NCBI GenBank assembly: GCA_900769465.1
Contig: CAAGGT010000296.1
Coordinates: 1-57,939, forward strand
Source: Bacteroidaceae bacterium
GTDB lineage: Bacteria; Bacteroidota; Bacteroidia; Bacteroidales; Bacteroidaceae
Length of the DNA stretch: 57,939 nt
Reading direction: 5' to 3'
Shown here: one piece after another, positions 26,627-33,735 of the stretch
How the letters are laid out: every line of letters starts with the position of its first letter
How positions within the stretch are numbered: position 1 is the stretch's first letter
The notes under the pieces: generated by a model
What the model saw: the letters and a program-made list of their open reading frames with translations, nothing else
What the model was told of the DNA's origin: nothing
The model's database searches: none
Program-made: the position numbers and the translations under genes

Positions 26627-27604
26627 TTACATAGTAATAAACTGTTTAATTCTTAACAAGTTTTTCAGTTCTCTGTAAGCTTTTGTGTTGTTGCATCCCA
26701 GCAGCATTGTCTTGCCGCCACTTTTTTTGCACTCGATGATGCACTGGTCGTGGTTCAAAATCCAGATGTTGTTCTTTTTGTCGATAGAGATGCGTATAGC
26801 AAGCTCCCCTTCGTATCTCTCAAGCTTCATACTACTGTATATAGTGTGGATGTGTTTGTCATCACATATTATATCAATGCTTCCTCTGGTATCAAAATGG
26901 ATGCTGTAGTTATTCTTCGTTTGCTTATAGTTATTGCCTCTTTTTGCCACAAATGTCTTCTGGTAGTCAAATTTGTAGTTGTAGTTTCCGATGTTCTTTG
27001 CCGAGGTGTCGTATATTGCTGCTGCTGTGTAGCCGCCGCGCCAGCTGCTGTTGTCGTGTTTGGTTATTATGAACCTGTTCAATGTTGTCTTTGGAACCAT
27101 TACGGTGTTGTGTTCACTCTCGAGGATGAAATAATCCTCGTTATCGCCAACCTCGTCAAATTCGGCCCACATGCCGCGTTTCATGTTGGGGCGATACTCT
27201 TTCCACTTTCCATTTCCGCGTACAAAGTAGCCGTCGTACTCAATGCTTGTTGTGGTGTAACAGTAGAAAGGACCATCCCCGTTCGGGCAGTAGGGGTGTA
27301 CGCTGATGGTGTTGTATACGACCTCCCAATTCTCGTTCTTCTTGCGGTCTACGAATATCTTGTCGCACGCTAGCTTGGGGATTGCGACGCGGCAACGTTC
27401 GCTGTCAAGGAAATAGAAAATGTCGTTCTCCTTGTATTGTTTATACTCATTCCAAGCCTCTTTTTTGTCCTGTGGACGGTATTCGGTCCATTTGTCGCCG
27501 TTCTTCACAAAGTATCCGCCTTCGTATGCCACGAGTGCCGTTGTCTGTGCAAATGCTGTTACAGCAAATGATAACAGCAAGCCTAATAAAATGCTCTTTT
27601 TCAT
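26627..27604 (-). CDS. Secreted protein with tandem 50-residue repeat, unknown
   Basis: A 325-aa protein with signal peptide MKKSILLGLLLSFAVTAFAQ. Two related units are visible: about 28-79 (GGYFVKNGDKWTEYRP, then FYFLDSERCRVAIPK) and about 122-174 (DGYFVRGNGKWKEYRP, then DYFILESEHNTVMVPK). Each looks like a small beta-rich module with conserved Tyr/Trp. The rest (about 200-325) is beta-rich and polar. I recognise no named family. It is the last gene of the ECF sigma operon, 15 bp after the preceding gene, so it is probably an output of that sigma factor and acts in the periplasm or outside. Confidence 0.75.
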   Translation of the reverse strand: MKKSILLGLLLSFAVTAFAQTTALVAYEGGYFVKNGDKWTEYRPQDKKEAWNEYKQYKENDIFYFLDSERCRVAIPKLACDKIFVDRKKNENWEVVYNTISVHPYCPNGDGPFYCYTTTSIEYDGYFVRGNGKWKEYRPNMKRGMWAEFDEVGDNEDYFILESEHNTVMVPKTTLNRFIITKHDNSSWRGGYTAAAIYDTSAKNIGNYNYKFDYQKTFVAKRGNNYKQTKNNYSIHFDTRGSIDIICDDKHIHTIYSSMKLERYEGELAIRISIDKKNNIWILNHDQCIIECKKSGGKTMLLGCNNTKAYRELKNLLRIKQFITM

Positions 27605-27619
27605 AATTGTATTTGTTTT

Positions 27620-28993
27620 TTATTTTAATTTTTCCATATATCCGGTGGTGAAGTGGACGCCGCAGTCGTATGTGACACCGTTTATTTCGACCTCTCCCTC
27701 TATCAACTCAATATTTCCATCACTGATTATGATGTTTTCGCCTTTGACAAAACCTCTTTTGCCATTTATGCTGATATCATTCAGGGCATCGTTGAATGCT
27801 TCTATGCCGCCTACGATAATGTCCATTTGACAATGCTTCTCGCCAGGGCAGTCATAGATTAGAATATTTGTGCAATCATCGTAGAGGTGAAGAAAACAAT
27901 AATCATCCGTGTCAACCCTCTCGATAAGTCTGACCCCTTTGTATCTGTGGCTCTTGTCCTTGTCGTCGAGGTAGAAGAACTGCTCAAGGTCTCTCTTCAT
28001 TCTCTCATATCCCTGAGCTGTTGTAGAACGGCGGTAAAGGTAGGCTGGCTCGTTGCCCGGTATCTCGCTTGCAAAACGTGCCTTTATGTCGTCGGAGTAG
28101 CCCTCCACGTTCCAACCGATGCAGGGCTCTTTCTTTTTTGTTGTGTAGAGTATTGCAACTTCTGTAGCGGTCAAGAGGTTGTAGGTCTGTCCTTCGGTGC
28201 TACAGAAGCCGATGCTGTTTATCCATTCATATATGCCGCTTCTGGCATTTCTGGGGATTACAACGAACTCCTTTCCGGTGCTGGGGATTTTTACCTCTCC
28301 GGGGGTTATTCTTTGGCTAATCCAATAGTCGATGAGGGTTATTTCGTCCTTCCACACCTGTCGTATTGAGTCGGCTCCTGCATCATCGTTTCCCTTTTCA
28401 AATTCCTGAATCATTGGCATATAGTGGTCAAACAGCTCCATTATGATGTCGGCAGGTAGGGGGCTTTCGACACTTTCTATTTCCGGAATATCTGCAAACT
28501 TTACGGTTTCCTCAACGCTGACAATATGTACATTGCCGTCCGTGCTGTTGAAATGAACCTCCTGTGTGTTCGCTTTTGCGCCTTCTATATTGAAATAGAG
28601 TTTAATAGCCGAGCCTTTGACTATTATAATTGCCAGGTCAAATGAGTGTGCGTTGTCCGTTATTGCCAAACCGTATGTGTCTCCCTGGAATACTATTGTC
28701 TGAGAGCCGCCTTCCCTTACATTCAGCATCAGTTCCATGCCGAATATCTCCTCGGCAAAGTAGATGTCGTATTTCTCTATTATGGCACTTAGTGCCTTGT
28801 AACTTTCCTCGTCAACGGAATTTATTGCATAAATACCCTTTTCTTCATCCTTGCTCACGTTGCGTGGCCCATTTCCCGGAGTTCTTAACTCTGCAACGAA
28901 CTTCTTCAGTTCCGGGTTTGTTATTTCCTGAGCCATCGAACTGCCGGTGGCAAAGAGAAGTATTGTAAGTGTGAACAGTATCTTTTTCATCAT
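27620..28993 (-). CDS. Secreted protein with two DUF4252-like units
   Basis: A 457-aa protein with signal peptide (MMKKILFTLTILLFATGSSMA). Residues about 25-130 align by eye with the neighbouring 171-aa protein: the block IFGMELMLNVREGGSQ here equals VLGMTLMASNRDGGGM there. A second weaker match is near 330-405 (YERMKRDLEQFF, then GGIEAFNDALNDI, against YDVMKAALQPFL and GLSYEAFMEFNDLGI). It therefore seems to be a duplicated, diverged relative of its neighbour. Function is unknown; a role downstream of the ECF sigma factor in the same operon is inferred. Confidence 0.72.
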   Translation of the reverse strand: MMKKILFTLTILLFATGSSMAQEITNPELKKFVAELRTPGNGPRNVSKDEEKGIYAINSVDEESYKALSAIIEKYDIYFAEEIFGMELMLNVREGGSQTIVFQGDTYGLAITDNAHSFDLAIIIVKGSAIKLYFNIEGAKANTQEVHFNSTDGNVHIVSVEETVKFADIPEIESVESPLPADIIMELFDHYMPMIQEFEKGNDDAGADSIRQVWKDEITLIDYWISQRITPGEVKIPSTGKEFVVIPRNARSGIYEWINSIGFCSTEGQTYNLLTATEVAILYTTKKKEPCIGWNVEGYSDDIKARFASEIPGNEPAYLYRRSTTAQGYERMKRDLEQFFYLDDKDKSHRYKGVRLIERVDTDDYCFLHLYDDCTNILIYDCPGEKHCQMDIIVGGIEAFNDALNDISINGKRGFVKGENIIISDGNIELIEGEVEINGVTYDCGVHFTTGYMEKLK

Positions 28994-29005
28994 AGTATCT
29001 TTTTG

Positions 29006-29521
29006 TCAATAAAAATCAATACCCAAATCGTTGAACTCCATAAACGCTTCGTAGGAGAGGCCTGCAACAAACACCACTGTAATTGTCTCATTGTTGCCAT
29101 AGTCGGTCACTACAAGGGTGCTCTCCTGCCCGGAGTATATGGCCGCCATTCCACCGCCATCTCTGTTGGATGCCATCAGTGTCATACCCAATACTTCCTC
29201 TTTCTCCTGCAGGAACGGTTGTAGGGCTGCTTTCATTACGTCATATCCCTGTTTGCCGTTTGTGAAAAAGCGTCGAAGGCTTTTAAGTGACCTTATGAAT
29301 GATAAAGCTTCACACTCTTCTTCGTCGAGGTCGATTCTGACGAAGAGTTGCTTGAACATATTTGCCGAAATGTAGGCATAGCTTATCTCGTCCGATTTTA
29401 TCTTTGCCAGGCTCTGCACGAACTTTTCGGCTTCGCTCTTGTCTGTCTGCTGGGGTGGTGTGGCCCACGTTCCCAGTGCCACGGATATTAGCGTCAGCAT
29501 TATAAATAACTTCCGTTTCAT
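29006..29521 (-). CDS. DUF4252-like secreted protein
   Basis: A 171-aa protein with signal peptide MKRKLFIMLTLISVALGTWA. The layout YAYISANMFKQLF, then a helical stretch with repeated Leu/Ile, then GQESTLVVTDYGNNETITVVFVAGL resembles DUF4252, a Bacteroidota family commonly found beside ECF sigma and anti-sigma genes. It sits 11 bp after the anti-sigma gene and is paralogous to part of the next gene. The biochemical role of DUF4252 is unknown. Confidence 0.72.
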   Translation of the reverse strand: MKRKLFIMLTLISVALGTWATPPQQTDKSEAEKFVQSLAKIKSDEISYAYISANMFKQLFVRIDLDEEECEALSFIRSLKSLRRFFTNGKQGYDVMKAALQPFLQEKEEVLGMTLMASNRDGGGMAAIYSGQESTLVVTDYGNNETITVVFVAGLSYEAFMEFNDLGIDFY

Positions 29522-29532
29522 ATTCCTTTGTT

Positions 29533-30096
29533 TTATATGTTATTCTTGTTTATACTCATTTTTATTGTTGCACCAAGTGTTGCTTCAATCTCCTTGAGAT
29601 TGTTCTGTGTGGAGTTGACAGCAATGCTTATGTCATTGAATGCAGCTTTCAGGCAAAGCATAGCCTCCTCGGGGTTGTCGAAGGTGTCCTTTTCGGTGTC
29701 AAAAGCCACGGTTTCGTTACTTTGCCGGGTGGTAGGCATCCAATATTCGGCTGTGAACAGGCAGGCTATGACAATTGCTGCGGCTGCATAACGCATTGTG
29801 CGTGGAATGTTTATGATGTGTCTGCGTGTTCCTGTTACGCTCTTCTCGTTGTTCGTACCCTGCTTGCTCTCTGCAGCAAGAGTGTCAATCATTGCTTTAA
29901 GGCGTAGCTCTGCGCCATCGGGTAATGCAGTTTCTTCGCTTTCATTGCAAAGGGCCAGAATTATCTCCTTGTCCTTGTGGAGTTCGGCAGGAACGTCGTT
30001 TTCGCTAAGGTAATTGCATAGCTCGTGCTCCTCTTCGGCAGTAAGTGCTGCATCGAAGAACTGCTCAATCATTATTCTTAACCTTGTGTCTTCCAT
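29533..30096 (-). CDS. Probable anti-sigma factor, single membrane helix
   Basis: A 187-aa protein with a cytoplasmic N-terminal helical region (LRIMIEQFFDAALTAEEEHELCNYL), one membrane helix (about 102-117, AAAAIVIACLFTAEYW) and a short periplasmic tail. No zinc-binding HxxxCxxC motif is present. Its placement 12 bp after an ECF sigma gene and before secreted products is the standard Bacteroidales sigma/anti-sigma order. It probably holds the sigma factor at the membrane until an envelope signal releases it. Confidence 0.75.
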   Translation of the reverse strand: MEDTRLRIMIEQFFDAALTAEEEHELCNYLSENDVPAELHKDKEIILALCNESEETALPDGAELRLKAMIDTLAAESKQGTNNEKSVTGTRRHIINIPRTMRYAAAAIVIACLFTAEYWMPTTRQSNETVAFDTEKDTFDNPEEAMLCLKAAFNDISIAVNSTQNNLKEIEATLGATIKMSINKNNI

Positions 30097-30108
30097 AATT
30101 AAACTCCG

Positions 30109-30591
30109 TTATATGTTGTCGTAAAACTCTCTGAACTTTTTTCTTATCCTTGAAATGATGACTCTGATATTGGTCTGCTGTAGTCCGGTTATCTCCTCAA
30201 TCTCGGCGAATGTGTTGCCGTTCATCCTCATCTGTATGATTTTCCGTTGCTGTTCCGGGAGTCCGGCCAGAAAATGTTGCAGACACTCTTCGGCTTCTCG
30301 TTTATCAGTCTCGGGTGGCGTTTCGATAATTGTTCCGCTGTCTATCTGCTCTTCTTCGTTGTGGGCTCTTAATGTGCGCCAGCGGTCAATGCAGATGTTC
30401 TTGAGTATGGTTGTGCAATATGCCTCGGGTGTGGCAAGGCTTTTCAGTGTCTCCTTCCGCTCCCACAATTTAAGGTAAAGGCTCTGCACGGCATCCTCTG
30501 CCTCGCATCTGTCGCAGAGCATACTGTATGCCTTGCGGTAGAGCATCTGCTGTAGCGGCATGAATCGCTTTTTGAATTCGTCGTGTGTCAC
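30109..30591 (-). CDS. ECF-type RNA polymerase sigma factor
   Basis: A 160-aa sigma-70 family protein. Region 2 covers about 10-80 (AYSMLCDRCEAEDAVQSLYLKLW) and region 4 about 103-158 (LAGLPEQQRKIIQMRMNGNTFAEIEEITGLQQTNIRVIISRIRKK). The start codon is GTG at 30591; the next in-frame ATG would cut into region 2. An ECF-like promoter with TGTAAC and CGTCAT lies at 30625-30655, suggesting self-activation. It heads a five-gene minus-strand operon with an anti-sigma factor and three secreted proteins. Confidence 0.9.
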   Translation of the reverse strand: MTHDEFKKRFMPLQQMLYRKAYSMLCDRCEAEDAVQSLYLKLWERKETLKSLATPEAYCTTILKNICIDRWRTLRAHNEEEQIDSGTIIETPPETDKREAEECLQHFLAGLPEQQRKIIQMRMNGNTFAEIEEITGLQQTNIRVIISRIRKKFREFYDNI

Positions 30592-30624
30592 CTTTATATT
30601 CTGTTTGTGTCTGCTTTCTATACT

Positions 30625-30655
30625 TATGACGGAATGAAAGTCTGTTTGTTACAAA
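30625..30655 (-). promoter_or_regulatory. Possible ECF-dependent promoter of the sigma operon
   Basis: Minus strand: TTTGTAAC (plus 30648-30655), 16-bp spacer, CGTCATA (30625-30631). An AAC-type -35 and CGTC-type -10 at this spacing is the classic ECF layout and differs from the TAnnTTTG promoters elsewhere in the window. Confidence 0.5.
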
Positions 30656-30665
30656 GGAGAATAAA

Positions 30666-30698
30666 AAAACTGAAAAAATCACGGATTTTTTCAGTTTT
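30666..30698 (-). terminator. Terminator of the secreted nuclease gene
   Basis: A 15-bp perfect stem (30666-30680 with 30684-30698), loop ACG, then a T-rich run on the minus strand. It separates the nuclease gene from the sigma operon promoter. Confidence 0.85.
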
Positions 30699-30720
30699 AA
30701 GAAAAATTATGATGGCTGTG

Positions 30721-31614
30721 CTACTCCTCGACCTCTATATAGTTCCTGAGACCGCTCCAGGAGCCTGTGCTGTATTGTCTTTCGATTATGTTCTCTACTT
30801 TGTCGGGGACGTTGCAGAAGAAGTCTATGCCTGTGAACCTCTCGAGGAAATCAATAGAGCAGACCTCGGTCTGGCTTTGGCCCTTTACGTGCTTGAAAAG
30901 CAGGCCTATGCTTTTGTAGGAATTGTTCTTCAGGCACAGCAGTGCCATGAAATAGTAGTCGGGTACGGTGGGGCAGCTGCCTACAGTGCTGTATTCACCC
31001 TCTCTGATTGTACCGCCCTTTACAATATATAATGTGTCGCAGAATGCCTTGTTACGCCCCCATCCCTGTACCAGGCCCTCGCAGTCGTTCCAGGCTCCGG
31101 TGTTGAAGCGGCTGTACATTGGCGAGATATTGCTGTAGTAGAAGGTCTGTTCGTTTGCATCCTTTGAATATACGCGGTCATATGATGCAACGATGTGGCC
31201 GCGTACAAAACCGTTGCGATTAATCTCGTCTTTGGTCATTACGTAGCTTGCGGGCATATCGGGGTTGGGTTGGAACGGGTCGCCATTCCATTCGGTGTTG
31301 TCCCAGTTGTCGCGTTTCCAGTTTATGGCTCTGTTGCTTGCATCGAACGTGAATGCTGTCCATCGGCAATGCTTGCGCTTTGCATTGTGTGCAATGCTGT
31401 ATGTTACATTCTCCTTGCCGTTTACAGTTGTGGTATGGGCAATGAATATGTCATTGCTCTGGATGGCTGGGACCTCAATCCTGGTGGCATACTTTGTGTG
31501 GCTTGTGTTGGCATTCTTGTTGGCGGGGTCTTTTGCCGGGGGCGTGTAGTTGCCGGTCGGGTTGCACGCGACCAGTAACGTGAGTGCCAGTAATGCAAGG
31601 AGTGTCTTTTTCAT
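30721..31614 (-). CDS. DNA/RNA non-specific endonuclease, lipoprotein
   Basis: A 297-aa protein from ATG 31614, where MKKTLLALLALTLLVAC gives a lipoprotein signal with lipobox cysteine C17; the upstream start at 31641 would bury it. The beta-beta-alpha metal nuclease motif reads GFVRGHIVASYDR with the catalytic His, followed by YYSNISPMYSRFNTGAWND, which carries the metal-ligand Asn. The usual DRGH is VRGH here. It is probably anchored to a membrane and degrades extracellular or periplasmic nucleic acid. Confidence 0.85.
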   Translation of the reverse strand: MKKTLLALLALTLLVACNPTGNYTPPAKDPANKNANTSHTKYATRIEVPAIQSNDIFIAHTTTVNGKENVTYSIAHNAKRKHCRWTAFTFDASNRAINWKRDNWDNTEWNGDPFQPNPDMPASYVMTKDEINRNGFVRGHIVASYDRVYSKDANEQTFYYSNISPMYSRFNTGAWNDCEGLVQGWGRNKAFCDTLYIVKGGTIREGEYSTVGSCPTVPDYYFMALLCLKNNSYKSIGLLFKHVKGQSQTEVCSIDFLERFTGIDFFCNVPDKVENIIERQYSTGSWSGLRNYIEVEE

Positions 31615-31642
31615 AGTGTCGCTGTTCGCTTTTTTACACAAA

Positions 31643-31668
31643 AAAAGGTGTACCGAGATACACCTTTT
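31643..31668 (-). terminator. Terminator of the L31 gene
   Basis: A 10-bp stem (31643-31652 with 31659-31668) followed on the minus strand by a T run, 20 bp after the L31 stop. Confidence 0.85.
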
Positions 31669-31687
31669 ATATAAATCGTCGATTCGA

Positions 31688-31942
31688 TTACTTCTTCAAA
31701 GTCTTGCTGTAACGGCTCATGAACTTGTCCACACGACCTGCTGTGTCGACCAACTTTGCCTTACCAGTGTAGAATGGGTGAGAAGTGTTAGAGATCTCAA
31801 GCTTGATCAATGGATAGGTCTCACCTTCGAATTCGATAGTCTCTTTTGTGTTGCAGGTAGACTGCGAAAGGAAGCAGTCGCCATTTGACATGTCCTTGAA
31901 TACAACCGGACGATAAGCTGCGGGATGAATGTCTTTTTTCAT
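31688..31942 (-). CDS. rpmE2: 50S ribosomal protein L31 type B
   Basis: An 84-aa protein with the type B pattern: MKKDIHPAAYRPVVFKDMSNGD at the start, then SNTSHPFYTGKAKLVDTAGRVDKF. It lacks the CxxC zinc ribbon of the zinc-dependent form, so it is the zinc-independent paralogue. It has its own strong promoter and terminator, consistent with a single-gene unit. Confidence 0.96.
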   Translation of the reverse strand: MKKDIHPAAYRPVVFKDMSNGDCFLSQSTCNTKETIEFEGETYPLIKLEISNTSHPFYTGKAKLVDTAGRVDKFMSRYSKTLKK

Positions 31943-32006
31943 TATTTTATTGTTTTTAAATTATATATTTGCTATCACAAAAATGTGTGCATAACTTTAC
32001 GAGGTG

Positions 32007-32037
32007 CAAAGGTAACTCCTTTTGGGCAAACGACAAA
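32007..32037 (-). promoter_or_regulatory. Promoter of the L31 gene
   Basis: Minus strand TTTG (plus 32034-32037), exactly 19-bp spacer, TACCTTTG (32007-32014). This is the cleanest match to the Bacteroidota promoter consensus in the window. No zinc-responsive operator could be recognised. Confidence 0.7.
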
Positions 32038-32060
32038 ACTTTTTTTGTCCTTTTTTGGCC

Positions 32061-32729
32061 TCATTCACAAAAAATGCTTGAGCCGATTCTGATATGTGTA
32101 CTGCCGTGTTCAATTGCAATAGGGTGGTCGTCACTCATTCCGGCCGAAATTATGTTGAACCTTGCGTTCTCTTTGAAATGCTGTTCCTTGATTCTGTTGA
32201 ACAGTTGCTGTGCCTGTGAGAATTCATTGTGCAGCTGTGCTGTGTCATCGGTATTGCTTGCCATACACATTATGCCGCGCAGTTCAATGTTCTTGAGGTC
32301 GCGCCACTCACCCGATGCGAGCATTTCAATGCACTCCTGTGGTGTAAGGCCGAATTTGGTATCTTCCTGTGCAATGTGTATCTGCAGCAGACAGGGGATG
32401 ATGCGGTCGGCCTTTGCTCCTTGCCTGTTGACTTCGCACAGCAGTTTGTAGCTGTCGATGCTGTGTATAAGGTGTACGAAGGGAACTATGTACTTTACCT
32501 TGTTTGTCTGCAGGTGGCCTATGAAATGCCAATTGATGTCTTTGGGCAATGTCGCGTGTTTTGTGGTGAGGTCTTGTGCCTTGCTTTCGCCGAAATCGCG
32601 CTGACCTGCATCATAGGCTGCCTGTATAGCCTCGGCCGGGTGGTATTTGGATACGGCAATAAGCGTCACCCTTTGTGGCAGGGTGGCGCGTATTGTTTTT
32701 ATCTTTTCACCAATGCGGTTATCCTTCAT
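32061..32729 (-). CDS. YggS/PROSC-type PLP homeostasis protein
   Basis: A 222-aa single-domain PLP-binding TIM-barrel protein without known catalytic activity; the family buffers vitamin B6 and affects amino-acid pools. The PLP lysine is K28 in LIAVSKYHP. The blocks FGESKAQDL, WHFIGHLQTNK, LRGIMCMAS and the phosphate-binding RIGSSIF at the C-terminus are all present. The start overlaps the end of the DUF4494 gene by 11 bases, so the two are probably co-translated. Confidence 0.93.
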   Translation of the reverse strand: MKDNRIGEKIKTIRATLPQRVTLIAVSKYHPAEAIQAAYDAGQRDFGESKAQDLTTKHATLPKDINWHFIGHLQTNKVKYIVPFVHLIHSIDSYKLLCEVNRQGAKADRIIPCLLQIHIAQEDTKFGLTPQECIEMLASGEWRDLKNIELRGIMCMASNTDDTAQLHNEFSQAQQLFNRIKEQHFKENARFNIISAGMSDDHPIAIEHGSTHIRIGSSIFCE

Positions 32730-33156
32730 AGTGGAAAATGTCCACGATTGGGCTTTCGTTCACCGATGCGAGATTGTAGTCCATAATGGAATCCTCCATA
32801 TGCTTGTTGAGGTTCTTTACGGCGCTTGTAACGTCATCGGCCTTTACAAGGATTACCACCGATGATTTCTTCTCCTTTGCCGAAACCTCGTCGATTGTTA
32901 CCATTGTAATCTTACACTTGAACCACTTGTCGGCTGTCTCGCTCATGCTGTCGACCAACTCGTTGTATTTTGTGCGTTCCATCTTGTTGATGTTGAACTC
33001 GCCTGTTACCTGTGGCTGCAGTTCCTGTGTGATGCGTTTCTCAATCTCGGTGAAGGTGAAACCCTGTACCAGATAAACCTCATTGACCTTTGTGTTAAGG
33101 CCTTTCTCGCCTGCGCGTTCGTATGTGACCTTTACTTCGAACCAACTTTGTACCAT
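32719..33156 (-). CDS. DUF4494 domain protein
   Basis: A 145-aa cytoplasmic protein matching the Bacteroidota DUF4494 family as I recall it (SWFEVKVTYE, then VNEVYLVQGFTFTEIEKRI, TADKWFKCKITMVTIDE, SSVVILVKADD). The function is not known. It starts downstream of a TATCTTTG box at 33212-33219 and overlaps yggS by 11 bases. The upstream region carries the 75-bp tandem duplication described separately. Confidence 0.85.
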   Translation of the reverse strand: MVQSWFEVKVTYERAGEKGLNTKVNEVYLVQGFTFTEIEKRITQELQPQVTGEFNINKMERTKYNELVDSMSETADKWFKCKITMVTIDEVSAKEKKSSVVILVKADDVTSAVKNLNKHMEDSIMDYNLASVNESPIVDIFHYEG

Positions 33157-33211
33157 AGTCTGTTATGTGTTTTTATGTTTTTAAAATAGATGTCGCGGAA
33201 AACCACATCTG

Positions 33212-33219
33212 CAAAGATA
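33212..33219 (-). promoter_or_regulatory. -7 box upstream of the DUF4494 gene
   Basis: Minus strand TATCTTTG about 55 bases upstream of the ATG. A second identical box is created by the repeat end at 33382-33389. Confidence 0.45.
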
Positions 33220-33228
33220 GTTACAAAC

Positions 33229-33388
33229 GAGCGAGAAATATGAAACTTGTTTCATTATTTTTCACAGCGAGTGCAGAAAATCTTCGAGGTTTACCTCAAA
33301 GATCTCCAAAGGTGAGCGAGAAATATGAAACTTGTTTCATTATTTTTCACAGCGAGTGCAGAAAATCTTCGAGGTTTACCTCAAAGAT
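33229..33388. repeat. Tandem direct repeat, two 75-bp copies
   Basis: Copies at 33229-33303 and 33314-33388 appear identical and are separated by 10 bp (period 85). Each unit has two small hairpins: ATGAAAC-TT-GTTTCAT and a 10-bp stem around GAGGTTTACCTC with one mismatch. The flanks also repeat: CAAAGATAGTT(A/G)CAA(A)C plus GAGCG occurs before copy 1 and after copy 2. The array occupies most of the 258-bp gap between the DUF4494 gene and the acidic-protein gene. Confidence 0.9.
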
Positions 33389-33414
33389 AGTTGCAACGAG
33401 CGGAAAATATCTTC

Positions 33415-33717
33415 TTATGCCAAATATTTTTTTCGGCAATTGGTCAGGCGCAGCACTTTTGACAGAAGCGTGTACTCCTCGTCGTCATCATCAAATTCAT
33501 ACTCTTCATCTACTTGGCTGTCTTCGTCGCTGTCGTACTCGTCGTATTCCTCATCATCCTCATCGTACGATGTTGAGCTGAGTGATGGCGTGTGCGTGCT
33601 GTCGGACTCCCCGAGCGGGCTATAGCCGAGTAACTCCAGTTCTTGGTATGGTAGCATTGTCTCTCCTTTTTCCCTTGCAAGGGCATCGATGATTTCGCTT
33701 AATTCTTTCCCAATCAT
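33415..33717 (-). CDS. Small acidic protein of unknown function
   Basis: A 100-aa frame with a helical N-terminus (MIGKELSEIIDALAREKG), a linker with Ser/Thr, then a strongly acidic Asp/Glu/Tyr tract (about 51-80) and a short basic end (LTNCRKKYLA). It starts 18 bp after the malic enzyme stop on the same strand. No family is recognised. The low-complexity acidic tract could be coding or a by-product of GA-rich sequence, so confidence is moderate. Confidence 0.45.
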   Translation of the reverse strand: MIGKELSEIIDALAREKGETMLPYQELELLGYSPLGESDSTHTPSLSSTSYDEDDEEYDEYDSDEDSQVDEEYEFDDDDEEYTLLSKVLRLTNCRKKYLA

Positions 33718-33735
33718 AATTATGGCGTTTTTATG

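Noticed and set aside
33212..33400. Possible CRISPR-like array
   Set aside because: Only two full 75-bp copies with a 10-bp separation, no unique spacers of regular length and no cas genes.
33165..33581. Plus-strand frames across the 75-bp duplication
   Set aside because: The two repeat copies give the same short peptide in different frames and the sequence lacks start-site context; the region is better explained as intergenic repeats.
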